The notes beneath the pieces were generated by a model. It was given only the letters and a program-made list of their open reading frames with translations, was not told where the DNA came from and searched no databases. Below are positions 15,597 through 24,971 of a stretch of 43,847 bases of DNA, piece by piece. Origin of the DNA: Saprospiraceae bacterium (GTDB lineage Bacteria; Bacteroidota; Bacteroidia; Chitinophagales; Saprospiraceae). The stretch's first letter is position 1; each line of letters begins with the position of its first letter. The position numbers were made by a program, and so were the translations under genes. The DNA is taken from the NCBI GenBank assembly GCA_021299835.1, contig JAJTER010000009.1:1-43847 (forward strand), given 5' to 3'.

Positions 15597-18455
15597 CTAT
15601 TCATATGATGAAAGTGGAGGACAAGTACATACCAGATTTCTATCTCCGTAGGCTCCGTCAATTCTAGCAACGCTTGGCCAGAATTTATACCCCTGATGTA
15701 GATAAGAAAGTGGAAAAGCAGCCTTTTCTCTGGAATATGGAAAAGACCATTCATTAGCAGTAACAAGCGCTTGAGTATGAGGTGCATTATGTAACACGTT
15801 ATTGTCAACATCATACACGCCATTCATTATCTCTACTATTTCTTTTTTTATTTCCAACATCGCCAAACAAAATCTGTCCAGCTCATCTTTATCCTCACTT
15901 TCCGTGGGTTCAATCATAATGGTCCCAGCCACCGGGAAAGAAAGGGTTGGTGCATGAAATCCGTAATCAATGAGTCGTTTTGCAACATCTTCGGCACTAA
16001 TCCACTGCTTAAAAGGTCTGAGATCTAATATAAGTTCGTGGGCACTTCTACCCTTTTCACCCAAATAAAGGACATCAAAATCATTTTCAAGTTTATTCTT
16101 TATGTAATTAGCATTTAAAATGGCGATTCTGGTAGACTGAGTCACTCCATCTGCGCCTAACATTTTAATATAAGCATAACTAATTAACAATATACTTGCA
16201 CTGCCATAAGTACTGGCAGACACATCATAACCCTGATTATCCGCCTTATTTTTACCCGGTAAAAATGGAGCTAAATCGTCATTAACACATATTGGTCCCA
16301 TACCAGGGCCACCTCCACCATGAGGAATGGCGAAAGTTTTGTGAAGATTCAAATGGCAAACATCCGCGCCAATAAATCCAGGGCTGGTTAAACCAACCTG
16401 AGCATTCATATTGGCCCCGTCAAGATAAACTCTACCTCCATGATGATGCACTACATCAACAATTTCCTTAATTCTGGTTTCAAAAACGCCATGTGTCGAA
16501 GGATAGGTAACCATTAAAACGGCTAAATTTTCGGCATGGGCAGCAGCCTTCATTTTTAAATCATCAAAATCGACATTTCCATTGGCGTCACAATCAACCA
16601 CAACCACCTTCATACCTGCCATTACTGCACTGGCTGGATTTGTTCCGTGGGCTGAAGAGGGAATGAGGGCAATATTTCTATTATCTTGCTTATGAAACTG
16701 AAAATATTTACGAATGGTCAACAAACCTGCATATTCACCTTGAGCACCAGAGTTTGGCTGCAACGAACAAGCGGTAAAACCAGTTACGGCACAAAGCCAG
16801 TTTTCCAAATCTTTAAAAAGCTCATGATAACCAGCTGCCTGATTTTCGGGCACCATCGGGTGAATATTAGCGAATTCAGGCCATGAAACGGGTAACAATT
16901 CACTGGCAGCATTGAGTTTCATAGTACATGAACCCAGCGCAATCATTCCATGAACCAACGACAAGTCCTTGTTTTCCAATCTCCGGATATAACGCATCAT
17001 TTTACTCTCAGTATGATACGAATTGAAAACCGGATGCGTTAGGAAAGATGATTTTCGCTGAAGAGGTCCGGCAATATTTATTCCTAATACTTCATTTTCA
17101 TTAAAGGATAAATTTCTACCTGTTGCTGCACAAAAAATCTCAAAAATTTCTTTGATATCCTCTAAAAGAACCGTTTCGTCTATTGAAATCTGTAGAGATT
17201 GGGTATCGTAGAAAAAATTGATATTTCTTTTTTCAGCTTCTTCGCGAACCAACATTTTAAACCCTGGGGAACAATCTATGGTAAGGGTATCAAAAAAGGA
17301 TTTATGAGGGAATGAAATATCAAGTTTGCGCAAATTTGCGGCAAGTAAAGAAGTTAAATCATGTATTCTTTTAGAAATCTGAAAAATACCTTTGGGTCCG
17401 TGATAGACTGCGTACATACTGGCCATAATAGCTAACAAGGCCTGAGCTGTACAAATGTTTGAGGTAGCTTTTTCTCTGCGAATATGTTGTTCCCTTGTTT
17501 GAAGCGCCATTCTTAGCGCTGGATTTCCTAACTTATCGACAGAAACCCCAATAATCCTTCCTGGAATTAAACGTTTAAATTCCTCACTGATAGCGAAGTA
17601 AGCAGCGTGAGGACCACCGAAACCCATGGGTACGCCAAATCTTTGGGCATTCCCTACGGCACAATCAGCGCCCCAATCACCTGGAGCCTCCAACAAAGCC
17701 AGACTCATTAAATCACAGGCGACAGTTACATAAATTTCTTTAGATTTGGCTTCAGCCGTTAGCGCCGAAAAATCTTCTACCGAACCTTCTGAATCAGGAT
17801 ATTGAATAAGCACACCGAAGGTTGATTCTGATAAATCAAAATCGGCAAAAGGCATAATGACAACATCGATACCCAGCGGTTCTGCTCTTGTTTTCAGGAC
17901 GGAGATAGTCTGGGGAAACACCCTGTCAGAAACTAAAAAGCGATTAGCTACGACCTCTTTATTTTTTTTATTTTTCACACCAAAAAAAAGCGTCATAGCT
18001 TCTGCCGCTGAGGTTCCCTCGTCGAGCAAAGAAGCATTTGCCACAGGCAAACGGGTTAAATCACAAACCATGGTCTGAAAATTCAAAATAGCTTCCAGTC
18101 TTCCTTGTGCAATTTCCGCCTGATAGGGTGTATATTGAGTGTACCAGCCTGGGTTTTGAAATATCGACCTATTGATAACAGAAGGTGTCCAGGTACCGTA
18201 ATACCCTCTTCCGATGTAAGTTTTACAAAGTTTATTTTTACTGGCAAGTCCCCTTAACTCTCTGAGATATTCATACTCAGACATCGGTTCCGGGAGAGGT
18301 AAATCCTGATTTAAACGAATGGCCGCTGGAATCGTATCAGTCATCAATACATCTAAAGAGTCAGCGGAAATAAATTTCAGCATCTCTTGTTGTTCCATCT
18401 CATTTGGACCAATATGTCTATCTACAAAGTGGTCAGTGATACGAAAATTGGACAT
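15597..18455 (-). CDS. gcvP: Glycine dehydrogenase (decarboxylating), P-protein
   Basis: 952 residues, the length of the fused bacterial and eukaryotic P-protein (alpha and beta subunits in one chain). It begins with FVDRHIGPNEMEQQEMLKFI. The pyridoxal-phosphate lysine is Lys706 in HLNLHKTFAIPHGGGGPG, and GSCTMKLNAASELLPVSWP and HGTNPASAVMAG are family blocks. It decarboxylates glycine and passes the aminomethyl group to the lipoyl arm of H-protein in the glycine cleavage system. The gcvT and gcvH genes are not in the window. The gene ends in a strong terminator and is probably transcribed alone. Confidence 0.97.
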   Translation of the reverse strand: MSNFRITDHFVDRHIGPNEMEQQEMLKFISADSLDVLMTDTIPAAIRLNQDLPLPEPMSEYEYLRELRGLASKNKLCKTYIGRGYYGTWTPSVINRSIFQNPGWYTQYTPYQAEIAQGRLEAILNFQTMVCDLTRLPVANASLLDEGTSAAEAMTLFFGVKNKKNKEVVANRFLVSDRVFPQTISVLKTRAEPLGIDVVIMPFADFDLSESTFGVLIQYPDSEGSVEDFSALTAEAKSKEIYVTVACDLMSLALLEAPGDWGADCAVGNAQRFGVPMGFGGPHAAYFAISEEFKRLIPGRIIGVSVDKLGNPALRMALQTREQHIRREKATSNICTAQALLAIMASMYAVYHGPKGIFQISKRIHDLTSLLAANLRKLDISFPHKSFFDTLTIDCSPGFKMLVREEAEKRNINFFYDTQSLQISIDETVLLEDIKEIFEIFCAATGRNLSFNENEVLGINIAGPLQRKSSFLTHPVFNSYHTESKMMRYIRRLENKDLSLVHGMIALGSCTMKLNAASELLPVSWPEFANIHPMVPENQAAGYHELFKDLENWLCAVTGFTACSLQPNSGAQGEYAGLLTIRKYFQFHKQDNRNIALIPSSAHGTNPASAVMAGMKVVVVDCDANGNVDFDDLKMKAAAHAENLAVLMVTYPSTHGVFETRIKEIVDVVHHHGGRVYLDGANMNAQVGLTSPGFIGADVCHLNLHKTFAIPHGGGGPGMGPICVNDDLAPFLPGKNKADNQGYDVSASTYGSASILLISYAYIKMLGADGVTQSTRIAILNANYIKNKLENDFDVLYLGEKGRSAHELILDLRPFKQWISAEDVAKRLIDYGFHAPTLSFPVAGTIMIEPTESEDKDELDRFCLAMLEIKKEIVEIMNGVYDVDNNVLHNAPHTQALVTANEWSFPYSREKAAFPLSYLHQGYKFWPSVARIDGAYGDRNLVCTCPPLSSYE

Positions 18456-18526
18456 TTCATGTATAGTTTAAAATGAAAAAAAGGTAAACATTATTAAAAC
18501 AAAGTTGGTTGTCAAAAAATCAGTAA

Positions 18527-20026
18527 TTACTTATTTTCTAAGTTGCGAATAGCTTCTTTTAAAAAAGGATCCACCTCAAATTCAATGCTCATAGCCGCTT
18601 CGTTTCCCAGATATTGCTTCGCGTAGGCTACTTTTAATCTTTTCCAGGCAGATAATCTAATTTCATCACCCAAATTGAACTCCTTTAAATAAGCAGAGAC
18701 CAATTTGTTATCGGGTAAAAAGGCCGCCCAATTAATTGTAGCCACCTTACCTTTTACGGGGCTATAGGTTAAAAATCCGTTAGGTTTATTTTTAATAACA
18801 AAAGGAATCGTTAATCGTTTTGCATTTTCCCATAATTCCGACGTATCGAACGAAGCTAGGGGAATCAGCACATCTGGAGATATACCTCTTTTGAGGGAGC
18901 TTGTATCCCCTTTTTGATATGGATTTTGAATAAGCTTCCCTGAAGGAGTGTAGAACTTTGCGATAGTTAACTTCAGCGCTCCGCCATTTGACAGCTTATA
19001 CTGCGCCTGCACAAGACCTTTACCAAAGGAACGACGCCCAACAATAGTAGCTCTTTTAAGATCTTGAAGCGCCCCGGCAACAATTTCACTAGCCGAAGCA
19101 GCATTTTCGTCCATTAGAACGACAATATTTGCCGCAGGAAAAAAGGGGCGTCCTGAAGACTTGAAAACCGTCTCCTTTCCCGACTTAGATTTTGTTGAAA
19201 CCATAACTTTGCCAGATTCGGGAATCAATTGATTTAACATGTGCGTAGCTTTTTCCAGATAGCCCCCAGGGTTTCCCCTAAGATCCAGAATTAAATCTTT
19301 CTTGCTCCCTTGTTTGCCAAAAAGAGAATCCATCGCCAACATAAATTCCTGGTCTGTTGTAGCACTAAATTCTTTTATTTTTATGTAGCCAATATTTTTA
19401 TTATAGTTTAGATAGGGCCCAACACTGGGCATATCCAATCCCTTCCTGATACACTTTAGGGAAACATATTTTCCGGTAGAAGGTCTGTATATTTTTATAA
19501 CGACAGAAGAACCTTCCTTTCCGCGAACATTTTTAATAATATTTTCGGGATTAGATTGGCTTGCTTTATCAAGAATAGCCGATCCAGCTGCTAATAAAAT
19601 ATCCCCTACCTGCATTCCTGCTGTCTCAGCTGGTCCATTTTCCAAAACAGAAACAACCAGAATAGAATCATTTTTAATCATAAATTCAATACCAATACCT
19701 ACATAAGAGCCCGATAATCTTTCATTCATCCAAGCCAAATCATTAGGTTTTATATAGGTTGAAAAAGGATCTAAATTACTCATCCAAAAGGATATTGCTT
19801 CTTCGGCAAGACTGTCCTTATCTAAGGGATCCACATATTTGGAAGATAAAAAGCCCAAGGCTTCATTAAGAGTACTTATCGCGGAAGAATTTTCAGGATA
19901 CAAGGTTTTAATACGTCCCTGGGGAGCGAAAAAGCTTCCAAGTATAAAGCCAATGATTAAGAACAAAGCGGCGATAAGAGGAAAAACAAGTTGAAGGTTT
20001 TCCCTTCCAGATTTATGTCGAGACAT
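18527..20026 (-). CDS. S41-family carboxy-terminal processing protease
   Basis: 499 residues. A single N-terminal membrane anchor (about 14-36: FPLIAALFLIIGFILGSFF) is followed by a PDZ domain (about 115-200, GIGIEFMIKNDSILVVSVLENGPAE) and the S41 peptidase domain. The Ser-Lys dyad is Ser311 in NAASASEIVAG and Lys336 in SFGKGLVQ, exactly 25 residues apart as in the Tsp/CtpA family; the GNPGGYL substrate loop is also present. It should trim or degrade periplasmic proteins from their C-terminal ends. It lies between gcvP and the divergent Lrp-type regulator. Confidence 0.93.
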   Translation of the reverse strand: MSRHKSGRENLQLVFPLIAALFLIIGFILGSFFAPQGRIKTLYPENSSAISTLNEALGFLSSKYVDPLDKDSLAEEAISFWMSNLDPFSTYIKPNDLAWMNERLSGSYVGIGIEFMIKNDSILVVSVLENGPAETAGMQVGDILLAAGSAILDKASQSNPENIIKNVRGKEGSSVVIKIYRPSTGKYVSLKCIRKGLDMPSVGPYLNYNKNIGYIKIKEFSATTDQEFMLAMDSLFGKQGSKKDLILDLRGNPGGYLEKATHMLNQLIPESGKVMVSTKSKSGKETVFKSSGRPFFPAANIVVLMDENAASASEIVAGALQDLKRATIVGRRSFGKGLVQAQYKLSNGGALKLTIAKFYTPSGKLIQNPYQKGDTSSLKRGISPDVLIPLASFDTSELWENAKRLTIPFVIKNKPNGFLTYSPVKGKVATINWAAFLPDNKLVSAYLKEFNLGDEIRLSAWKRLKVAYAKQYLGNEAAMSIEFEVDPFLKEAIRNLENK

Positions 20027-20046
20027 GGCTTTAAGATTATGGAATG

Positions 20047-20054
20047 CAAAGATA
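20047..20054 (-). promoter_or_regulatory. -7 promoter element of the S41 protease gene
   Basis: On the minus strand TATCTTTG is a perfect TAnnTTTG element, 20 nt before the start codon. A TTTG lies 15 nt upstream (20070-20073), closer than the usual 17-23 nt, so the -33 element is uncertain. Confidence 0.5.
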
Positions 20055-20143
20055 ATTAAAAGAAATTAGCAAAATATGCCTTATTTAATGGGGCATATTT
20101 ATTATTTTAGCAAAAAATAGCTATTTATTTAAAAAAATTGAAA

Positions 20144-20665
20144 ATGGGACAACTTCCAGACATAGACAAACTCGATCATCAAATACTTTCCATTTTAATG
20201 CGAAATGTAAAGATTCCCTACACTGAGATTGCAAAAAAACTTCAGGTGAGTGGTGGAACCATACATGTTAGAATGAAAAAGCTGGAAGAAAGCGGTATAG
20301 TTAAAGGGTATCACCTAAGCGTTAATCCTGAAAAATTAGGGTATGATGTAACGGCCTTTTTGGGCATTTACTTAGACAAGAGTTCACATTATACATCAGC
20401 TATAGAGGGGCTGGAAAATATTCCAGAGATTGTGTCGGCACATTATACCACTGGATTGTACAATATTTTCACTAAGGTAATTTGCCGGGACACCAATCAT
20501 TTGAGAGATGTTTTACATTCTATTCAGGGGATACCAGGCATACAGCGTACGGAGACATTTATATCGCTGGAAGCGGGCATAGAGAGGAATCTTTTCTTAG
20601 ACACTTCAGAAAACGGTGAAATAGATGATGCCTTTTTTGAAACCGATATAACGGAAATTATTTAA
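20144..20665 (+). CDS. Lrp/AsnC-family transcriptional regulator
   Basis: 173 residues from the ATG at 20144 (the frame also opens with a TTG two codons earlier). An N-terminal winged helix-turn-helix (LDHQILSILMRNVKIPYTEIAKKL, VSGGTIHVRMKKLEESGIV) precedes an AsnC-type ligand-binding domain (GYHLSVNPEKLGYDVTAFLGI ... SAHYTTGLYNIFTKVICRD). The tail after residue 150 is acidic. Such proteins form octamers that sense amino acids and control metabolism genes. It is divergent from the S41 protease gene (117 nt between start codons); targets are unknown. Confidence 0.9.
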   Translation: MGQLPDIDKLDHQILSILMRNVKIPYTEIAKKLQVSGGTIHVRMKKLEESGIVKGYHLSVNPEKLGYDVTAFLGIYLDKSSHYTSAIEGLENIPEIVSAHYTTGLYNIFTKVICRDTNHLRDVLHSIQGIPGIQRTETFISLEAGIERNLFLDTSENGEIDDAFFETDITEII

Positions 20666-20675
20666 ACAAAAAAGA

Positions 20676-20706
20676 ATCGGAGAAAAACAGGATATTTTTC
20701 TCCGAT
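20676..20706 (-). terminator. Intrinsic terminator of the primary sigma factor gene
   Basis: ATCGGAGAAAAA (20676-20687) pairs perfectly with TTTTTCTCCGAT (20695-20706) around a 7-nt loop. On the minus strand it is followed by TCTTTTTTG, and it starts 24 nt after the sigma-factor stop codon. It may also slow read-through from the convergent Lrp-type gene. Confidence 0.8.
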
Positions 20707-20730
20707 GTATGATCATTGTAAAAAGGCAGC

Positions 20731-21600
20731 TTAGGCCCCTAAATAATTTTTCAATAAACGGCTTCTGTTAGCCGATCTTAGTTTATTAATGGCTTTATCT
20801 TTTATTTGCCTAACGCGCTCACGTGTAAGTCCAAATTTATCACCTATATCTTCTAAAGACATAGGATGTTCGACACCGATACCAAAATAAAGCTTTATAA
20901 CATCACATTGTCTGTCCGTTAAAGTACTCAGAGAGCGCTCAATTTCACGACGCAAAGACTCATAGTAATCAAGTTCCTGGTCGGTACCTGGCGTTCCAGC
21001 ATTTTCTAATACATCCAGCAGGGAATTGTCTTCACCTTCAACAAAAGGGGCATCCATAGAAACGTGTCTGGCCGCAACGCCAAGGGTAGTTTCTACCTCT
21101 TCTGTAGGAATCTCCAACAGGGTAGCTAATTCTTCTGGAGAAGGTTCTCTTTCGAACTCCTGTTCCAATTCAGAAAACGCTTTATTTATTTTATTTAGCG
21201 AACCCACCTTATTCAAAGGAAGACGAACAATTCTTGATTGTTCCGCTAAAGCTTGAAGGATAGATTGACGAATCCACCAAACTGCATAAGAAATAAATTT
21301 AAAACCTCTTGTTTCATCAAAGCGCTGCGCGGCTTTAATCAGTCCAAGATTACCCTCATTTATGAGATCACTTAAGGATAAACCTTGATTTTGGTATTGT
21401 TTGGCGACGGAGACAACGAAACGAAGATTCGCCTTCGTTAACTTTTCCAGCGAGGCCTGATCTCCTTCCTTAATGGTTTTCGCTAAATCAACTTCTTCTT
21501 CCGGCGTAAGTAAATCTACTTTTCCGATTTCTTGTAAATACTTTTCCAGCGATTGGCTCTCTCTGTTTGTAATAGATTTAGTAATCTTAAGTTGTCTCAT
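20731..21600 (-). CDS. rpoD: Primary RNA polymerase sigma factor (sigma-70 family, Bacteroidota short form)
   Basis: 289 residues: region 1.2 ([20 protein letters not shown]), region 2 ([38 protein letters not shown]), region 3 and region 4 with [18 protein letters not shown]. The long non-conserved N-terminal domain of proteobacterial RpoD is absent, as is usual for the housekeeping sigma of Bacteroidota, which reads TAnnTTTG promoters like those annotated here. It directs core RNA polymerase, whose beta' subunit gene is at the right end of this window, to most promoters. It has a consensus promoter and a terminator of its own. Confidence 0.95.
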   Translation of the reverse strand: MRQLKITKSITNRESQSLEKYLQEIGKVDLLTPEEEVDLAKTIKEGDQASLEKLTKANLRFVVSVAKQYQNQGLSLSDLINEGNLGLIKAAQRFDETRGFKFISYAVWWIRQSILQALAEQSRIVRLPLNKVGSLNKINKAFSELEQEFEREPSPEELATLLEIPTEEVETTLGVAARHVSMDAPFVEGEDNSLLDVLENAGTPGTDQELDYYESLRREIERSLSTLTDRQCDVIKLYFGIGVEHPMSLEDIGDKFGLTRERVRQIKDKAINKLRSANRSRLLKNYLGA

Positions 21601-21671
21601 TCAACGACATTTTGAGGGTGTACATACCTATTTAAAAACGGGTATCCGTATGGTTAATTTTTTAAGAAGCA

Positions 21672-21702
21672 CAAAAATAGTGGTTTAATAGGTCTTAATC
21701 AA
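21672..21702 (-). promoter_or_regulatory. Promoter of rpoD
   Basis: On the minus strand TTG (21700-21702) is followed after 20 nt by the perfect -7 element TATTTTTG (21672-21679). The predicted transcript has a leader of about 65 nt. A sigma factor gene with a promoter of the type it recognises fits autoregulation. Confidence 0.7.
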
Positions 21703-21817
21703 GTAAATAAAGGAATCTTATTTTAAGTTTCAAAAAAAAAAATGAAAACAAAAGCAAAAGTCATTTGGTTTTTCCGATTTTTTATTTTTTATTGCACTTT
21801 ACTAATTTTACAAACTT

Positions 21818-22198
21818 ATGGGACGAACCAAGCTCCAACTGGAATTTTTATTTAAGGCCTCGCCTAATATTCTCTACACTTTTCTCACAACCCCTGCCTG
21901 TATAGTCAGATGGTTTTGTGATAAAGCGGAAGTAGATGAACATCAGATTACCTATTCATGGAGCGGAAATGAGGAAGTGGCTCTAATACTAGCCGATCAT
22001 GAAGAGGAAGTGCTCCGTTTAAAATGGGCAGATTCCGATTATGATTCTGAATATCTTGAATTCAAAATTTCTGAATCTCCTGTTACCGGAGAAACTATTT
22101 TGGATTTGACTGATTTTTGTGACGAAAATGAGGTGAACGATACTAAGCAGTACTGGAATCAACAGATAAAAAATTTGCAAAAAGAATGTGGTGGATAA
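21818..22198 (+). CDS. START-like (SRPBCC) domain protein
   Basis: 126 residues with the small START/Bet v1-like layout: an N-terminal strand and helix (KLQLEFLFKASPNILYTFLTTP), 'ACIVRWFCDKA', beta strands (ITYSWSGNEEVALIL, VLRLKW) and a C-terminal helix (YWNQQIKNLQKE). This family is widespread in Bacteroidota; a hydrophobic pocket is expected but the ligand is unknown. It is probably cytoplasmic (no signal peptide). It ends 7 nt before the AddB-like gene on the same strand, so the two form an operon, which hints at joint function but proves nothing. Confidence 0.8.
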   Translation: MGRTKLQLEFLFKASPNILYTFLTTPACIVRWFCDKAEVDEHQITYSWSGNEEVALILADHEEEVLRLKWADSDYDSEYLEFKISESPVTGETILDLTDFCDENEVNDTKQYWNQQIKNLQKECGG

Positions 22199-22205
22199 CA
22201 AATAA

Positions 22206-24905
22206 ATGAAAAAAATTGTTTTTGGTCTTCAACTGGATAATAAAGTCCCACCTATCGGAATGGGTGAAGACAGTATTTATGATTTTTTAGGTCCCCAACA
22301 ATTCACCATATTTCTGGAAAAACGTTTTGGTATTAAACCACCTGACGATAATCAAGTAGCGATACGAACGGATGTTTACAGGCAACATTTAGCCACGTAC
22401 CTCGCCAGTCATTCCGATGCTTTTTTTAGTAAATCATTTTCTGCAGACCCTTTTGCCACTGCTCAGACTTTGTTGAATTTGCGGGACTCATTGAGACAAG
22501 CAGGATGGAAAGGTTCTGATAATGAGGAGGCTCCAGTTAGAATAAGGACTTTATCATTGATTGAGGACGACCTGAATGAAAACATTTTTTGGCCGAAAGG
22601 CTGGACAGACAGACAGTTGGAGGTTCTTGAAAAATTACCTTCCAAAAGTATTAGAAACCTACTCATTTACTTAGTCGAACCTTTCGATTTGTTTCCCGTT
22701 TATTGGCAAAAAGTATTGACAGGCCTTGAAAATAATGGGGCAAAAATACTTGAAATCTCATCCGAGCCCTCTTCTGGTGAAGATTCCGATCTGGGTCAAT
22801 TTCAACGATTTATTCACACCCAGCCGTCGGCTGATATGCCTAAATTAAAAGCGAAAGGAGACGGTTCTTTGTGCTTGTTTACAGGAAAAAGGGATACAGA
22901 ACTCGCTGGTTGGTTGGCCAAATGGTTAAACGAAAATCAGTCCTGGAATCCTATCCTTTTACTGCCTGATAAAACAAGAACACTGGACAATGCATTGATT
23001 TTGGAAGGTCTGCCAAGTCTGGGTTTACAAACCCGTTCGGATGCAAGACCCGTTTTACAGCTGTTAAAACTGGTTCCCGAATTCCTTTGGCATCCTTTAG
23101 ATCCAGTAAAAATACTCTCTTTTTTAACGCTACCTCAACAGCCTGTGCCTTGGGATTTAAGTAAGAGGTTAGCCTCAAACCTTGCTTCAAAACCAGGACT
23201 TTTTGGCGTTGACTGGCATGAGGATCTCAATAAATTTAAAGAAAGTGTAGCGCCAGAAATCTGGGAGGATATAAAAAAAGAATATGATTTTTGGTTTAAC
23301 AGAACCCGATATTCGCAAAAAGATTTAGTTCCCAAAGCAGATCTTCTGGAACTTTTCACCCACTTAAATAGCTGGAGTCAGTCCGTTCTCTCTGACCATG
23401 AGTCAAGTATGTCTATTTCCAGCCAAACCCAGGTACTTATCAATTTAATTGATAATCTTCCGGAAACCCAGCTTTCACATCTTGAGATTGTTCGTATTAT
23501 TCGAACCGCCTTAGAACCGATTGCCCGAAGTCCTGTCCAGGCACAGAAAAATCATATCAGGGTTACTCATCATGCAACCGCTATACTTGAACCCATAGAT
23601 GATCTTATCTGGTGGACATTTACCGAAAGAGAACCTGACTATTTCTTTGCAAACTGGTATGCCCATGAACTGGACTATCTGCAAGGGAAAGATATCTTGC
23701 CCGACCTTCCGATAAAGGATAATCAAAGAATCTCCTGGTATAGAAAACAGGCATTTTTAAGGACAAAAAAACGCCTTTTTCTTTTCCTTCCAGAAAAAGT
23801 AGAAGGTGCAGAAATACAACCATTTCCGCTCTTTGGTGACCTAAATGCTTGTTTTGACAACCTTGACACCCTAAAAATATCTCTCGATATTCACCTGTCA
23901 AATGAAATTCCTGATTTTTCATTGATAGCCGCATTTAATCTGCCCAGGCTGCAGGATGTTATCCCCTCGCCCCCTACCCCAGTGCCTCTTTTCCTCCATA
24001 TCGATACCCTCCTGGAATTACCAGAGCGATTAGATGAGAGTTTCACCAGTCTTGAATCTCTCTTTTATTATCCCTACAAATATGTTTTTCAGTATAAACT
24101 GGGTTTGTACAAGGCTAAAAGTTTAGAGATAATAGGTGATAAGAGATTGTATGGTAATCTGGCTCACCGATTATTCGAACAACTCATTAAAAATACCGAT
24201 TATTGGTATAAAGATGAGGCAACTATTCAACGGTGGATTGAGGAAAGTCTTCCCGTTCTTTATGAACAGGAAGGAGCTACCTTATTGCAATATGGAAAAG
24301 AGCCGGAAAGAAGTGTTTTGTCAAGAAAACTGACGCTGGGTTTATTAAAATTCGTTAGATTAATGAAAAATGACGGATGGGAACCCGATTCGGTAGAAAC
24401 AAGATTAACAGGGACTTTTTGCGACAAACCTGTTTCAGGGATTGTCGATTTAATCTTGAAAAAAGGAAATGACAGAGCTATCATAGATTTAAAATGGAGC
24501 GGGAAAAATTATCGGATGGACCTTTTAAAGAATAAAGAAGATTTACAACTTGCTCTTTATTACAGTCTTTTAAATCAAACCGGTTCCTTTGAAAACGTTT
24601 ATACTGCCTTTTACATCATTGAGTCCGGAGAATTGATTTCCAAAAATATGCGCATTGCAAATGAAGGAACATCAAATATTTCCATCGAAGATCCAAAAGT
24701 AACTTATGCGGATATTTTATCCAAAATGAGTACCACTTTTCATTGGAGAAAAGAGCAACTTTCAAGAGCACAAATTGAAATTAGAAATGAAAAAAACAGT
24801 CAATTGTTAGAAGATCACTATGGTTCTTTATTAGAATTACTGGAAATGAAACGCGAAGATTCAAAATTTGATGACTTTAAAGCTTTAGTGAATCTACCTG
24901 CCTGA
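22206..24905 (+). CDS. AddB-like PD-(D/E)XK nuclease family protein
   Basis: 899 residues. The C-terminal RecB-type nuclease motif is complete: a histidine in NLAHRLFEQL, Asp748 in SGIVDLIL, the D-x-K as Asp761-Leu-Lys763 in AIIDLKWSG, and the Gln of LQLALYY. The N-terminal two thirds have the helicase-like layout of AddB but I see no Walker A motif, and no cysteine cluster for an iron-sulphur site. In AddAB-type enzymes such a subunit works with a UvrD-type helicase-nuclease to process broken DNA ends for recombination. No AddA partner is in the window on either side; it may be encoded elsewhere. Confidence 0.8.
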   Translation: MKKIVFGLQLDNKVPPIGMGEDSIYDFLGPQQFTIFLEKRFGIKPPDDNQVAIRTDVYRQHLATYLASHSDAFFSKSFSADPFATAQTLLNLRDSLRQAGWKGSDNEEAPVRIRTLSLIEDDLNENIFWPKGWTDRQLEVLEKLPSKSIRNLLIYLVEPFDLFPVYWQKVLTGLENNGAKILEISSEPSSGEDSDLGQFQRFIHTQPSADMPKLKAKGDGSLCLFTGKRDTELAGWLAKWLNENQSWNPILLLPDKTRTLDNALILEGLPSLGLQTRSDARPVLQLLKLVPEFLWHPLDPVKILSFLTLPQQPVPWDLSKRLASNLASKPGLFGVDWHEDLNKFKESVAPEIWEDIKKEYDFWFNRTRYSQKDLVPKADLLELFTHLNSWSQSVLSDHESSMSISSQTQVLINLIDNLPETQLSHLEIVRIIRTALEPIARSPVQAQKNHIRVTHHATAILEPIDDLIWWTFTEREPDYFFANWYAHELDYLQGKDILPDLPIKDNQRISWYRKQAFLRTKKRLFLFLPEKVEGAEIQPFPLFGDLNACFDNLDTLKISLDIHLSNEIPDFSLIAAFNLPRLQDVIPSPPTPVPLFLHIDTLLELPERLDESFTSLESLFYYPYKYVFQYKLGLYKAKSLEIIGDKRLYGNLAHRLFEQLIKNTDYWYKDEATIQRWIEESLPVLYEQEGATLLQYGKEPERSVLSRKLTLGLLKFVRLMKNDGWEPDSVETRLTGTFCDKPVSGIVDLILKKGNDRAIIDLKWSGKNYRMDLLKNKEDLQLALYYSLLNQTGSFENVYTAFYIIESGELISKNMRIANEGTSNISIEDPKVTYADILSKMSTTFHWRKEQLSRAQIEIRNEKNSQLLEDHYGSLLELLEMKREDSKFDDFKALVNLPA

Positions 24906-24920
24906 TTTTTGCAACACATT

Positions 24921-24952
24921 TTTGAATTTCACGTTTATAAACTTATATTTTG
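24921..24952 (+). promoter_or_regulatory. Possible promoter of the secreted subtilisin gene
   Basis: TTTG (24921-24924) is followed after 19 nt by TATATTTTG (24944-24952), one base longer than the TAnnTTTG consensus. It lies 19 nt before the start codon. Confidence 0.45.
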
Positions 24953-24971
24953 ACTCATAAATAGTTTTCGA

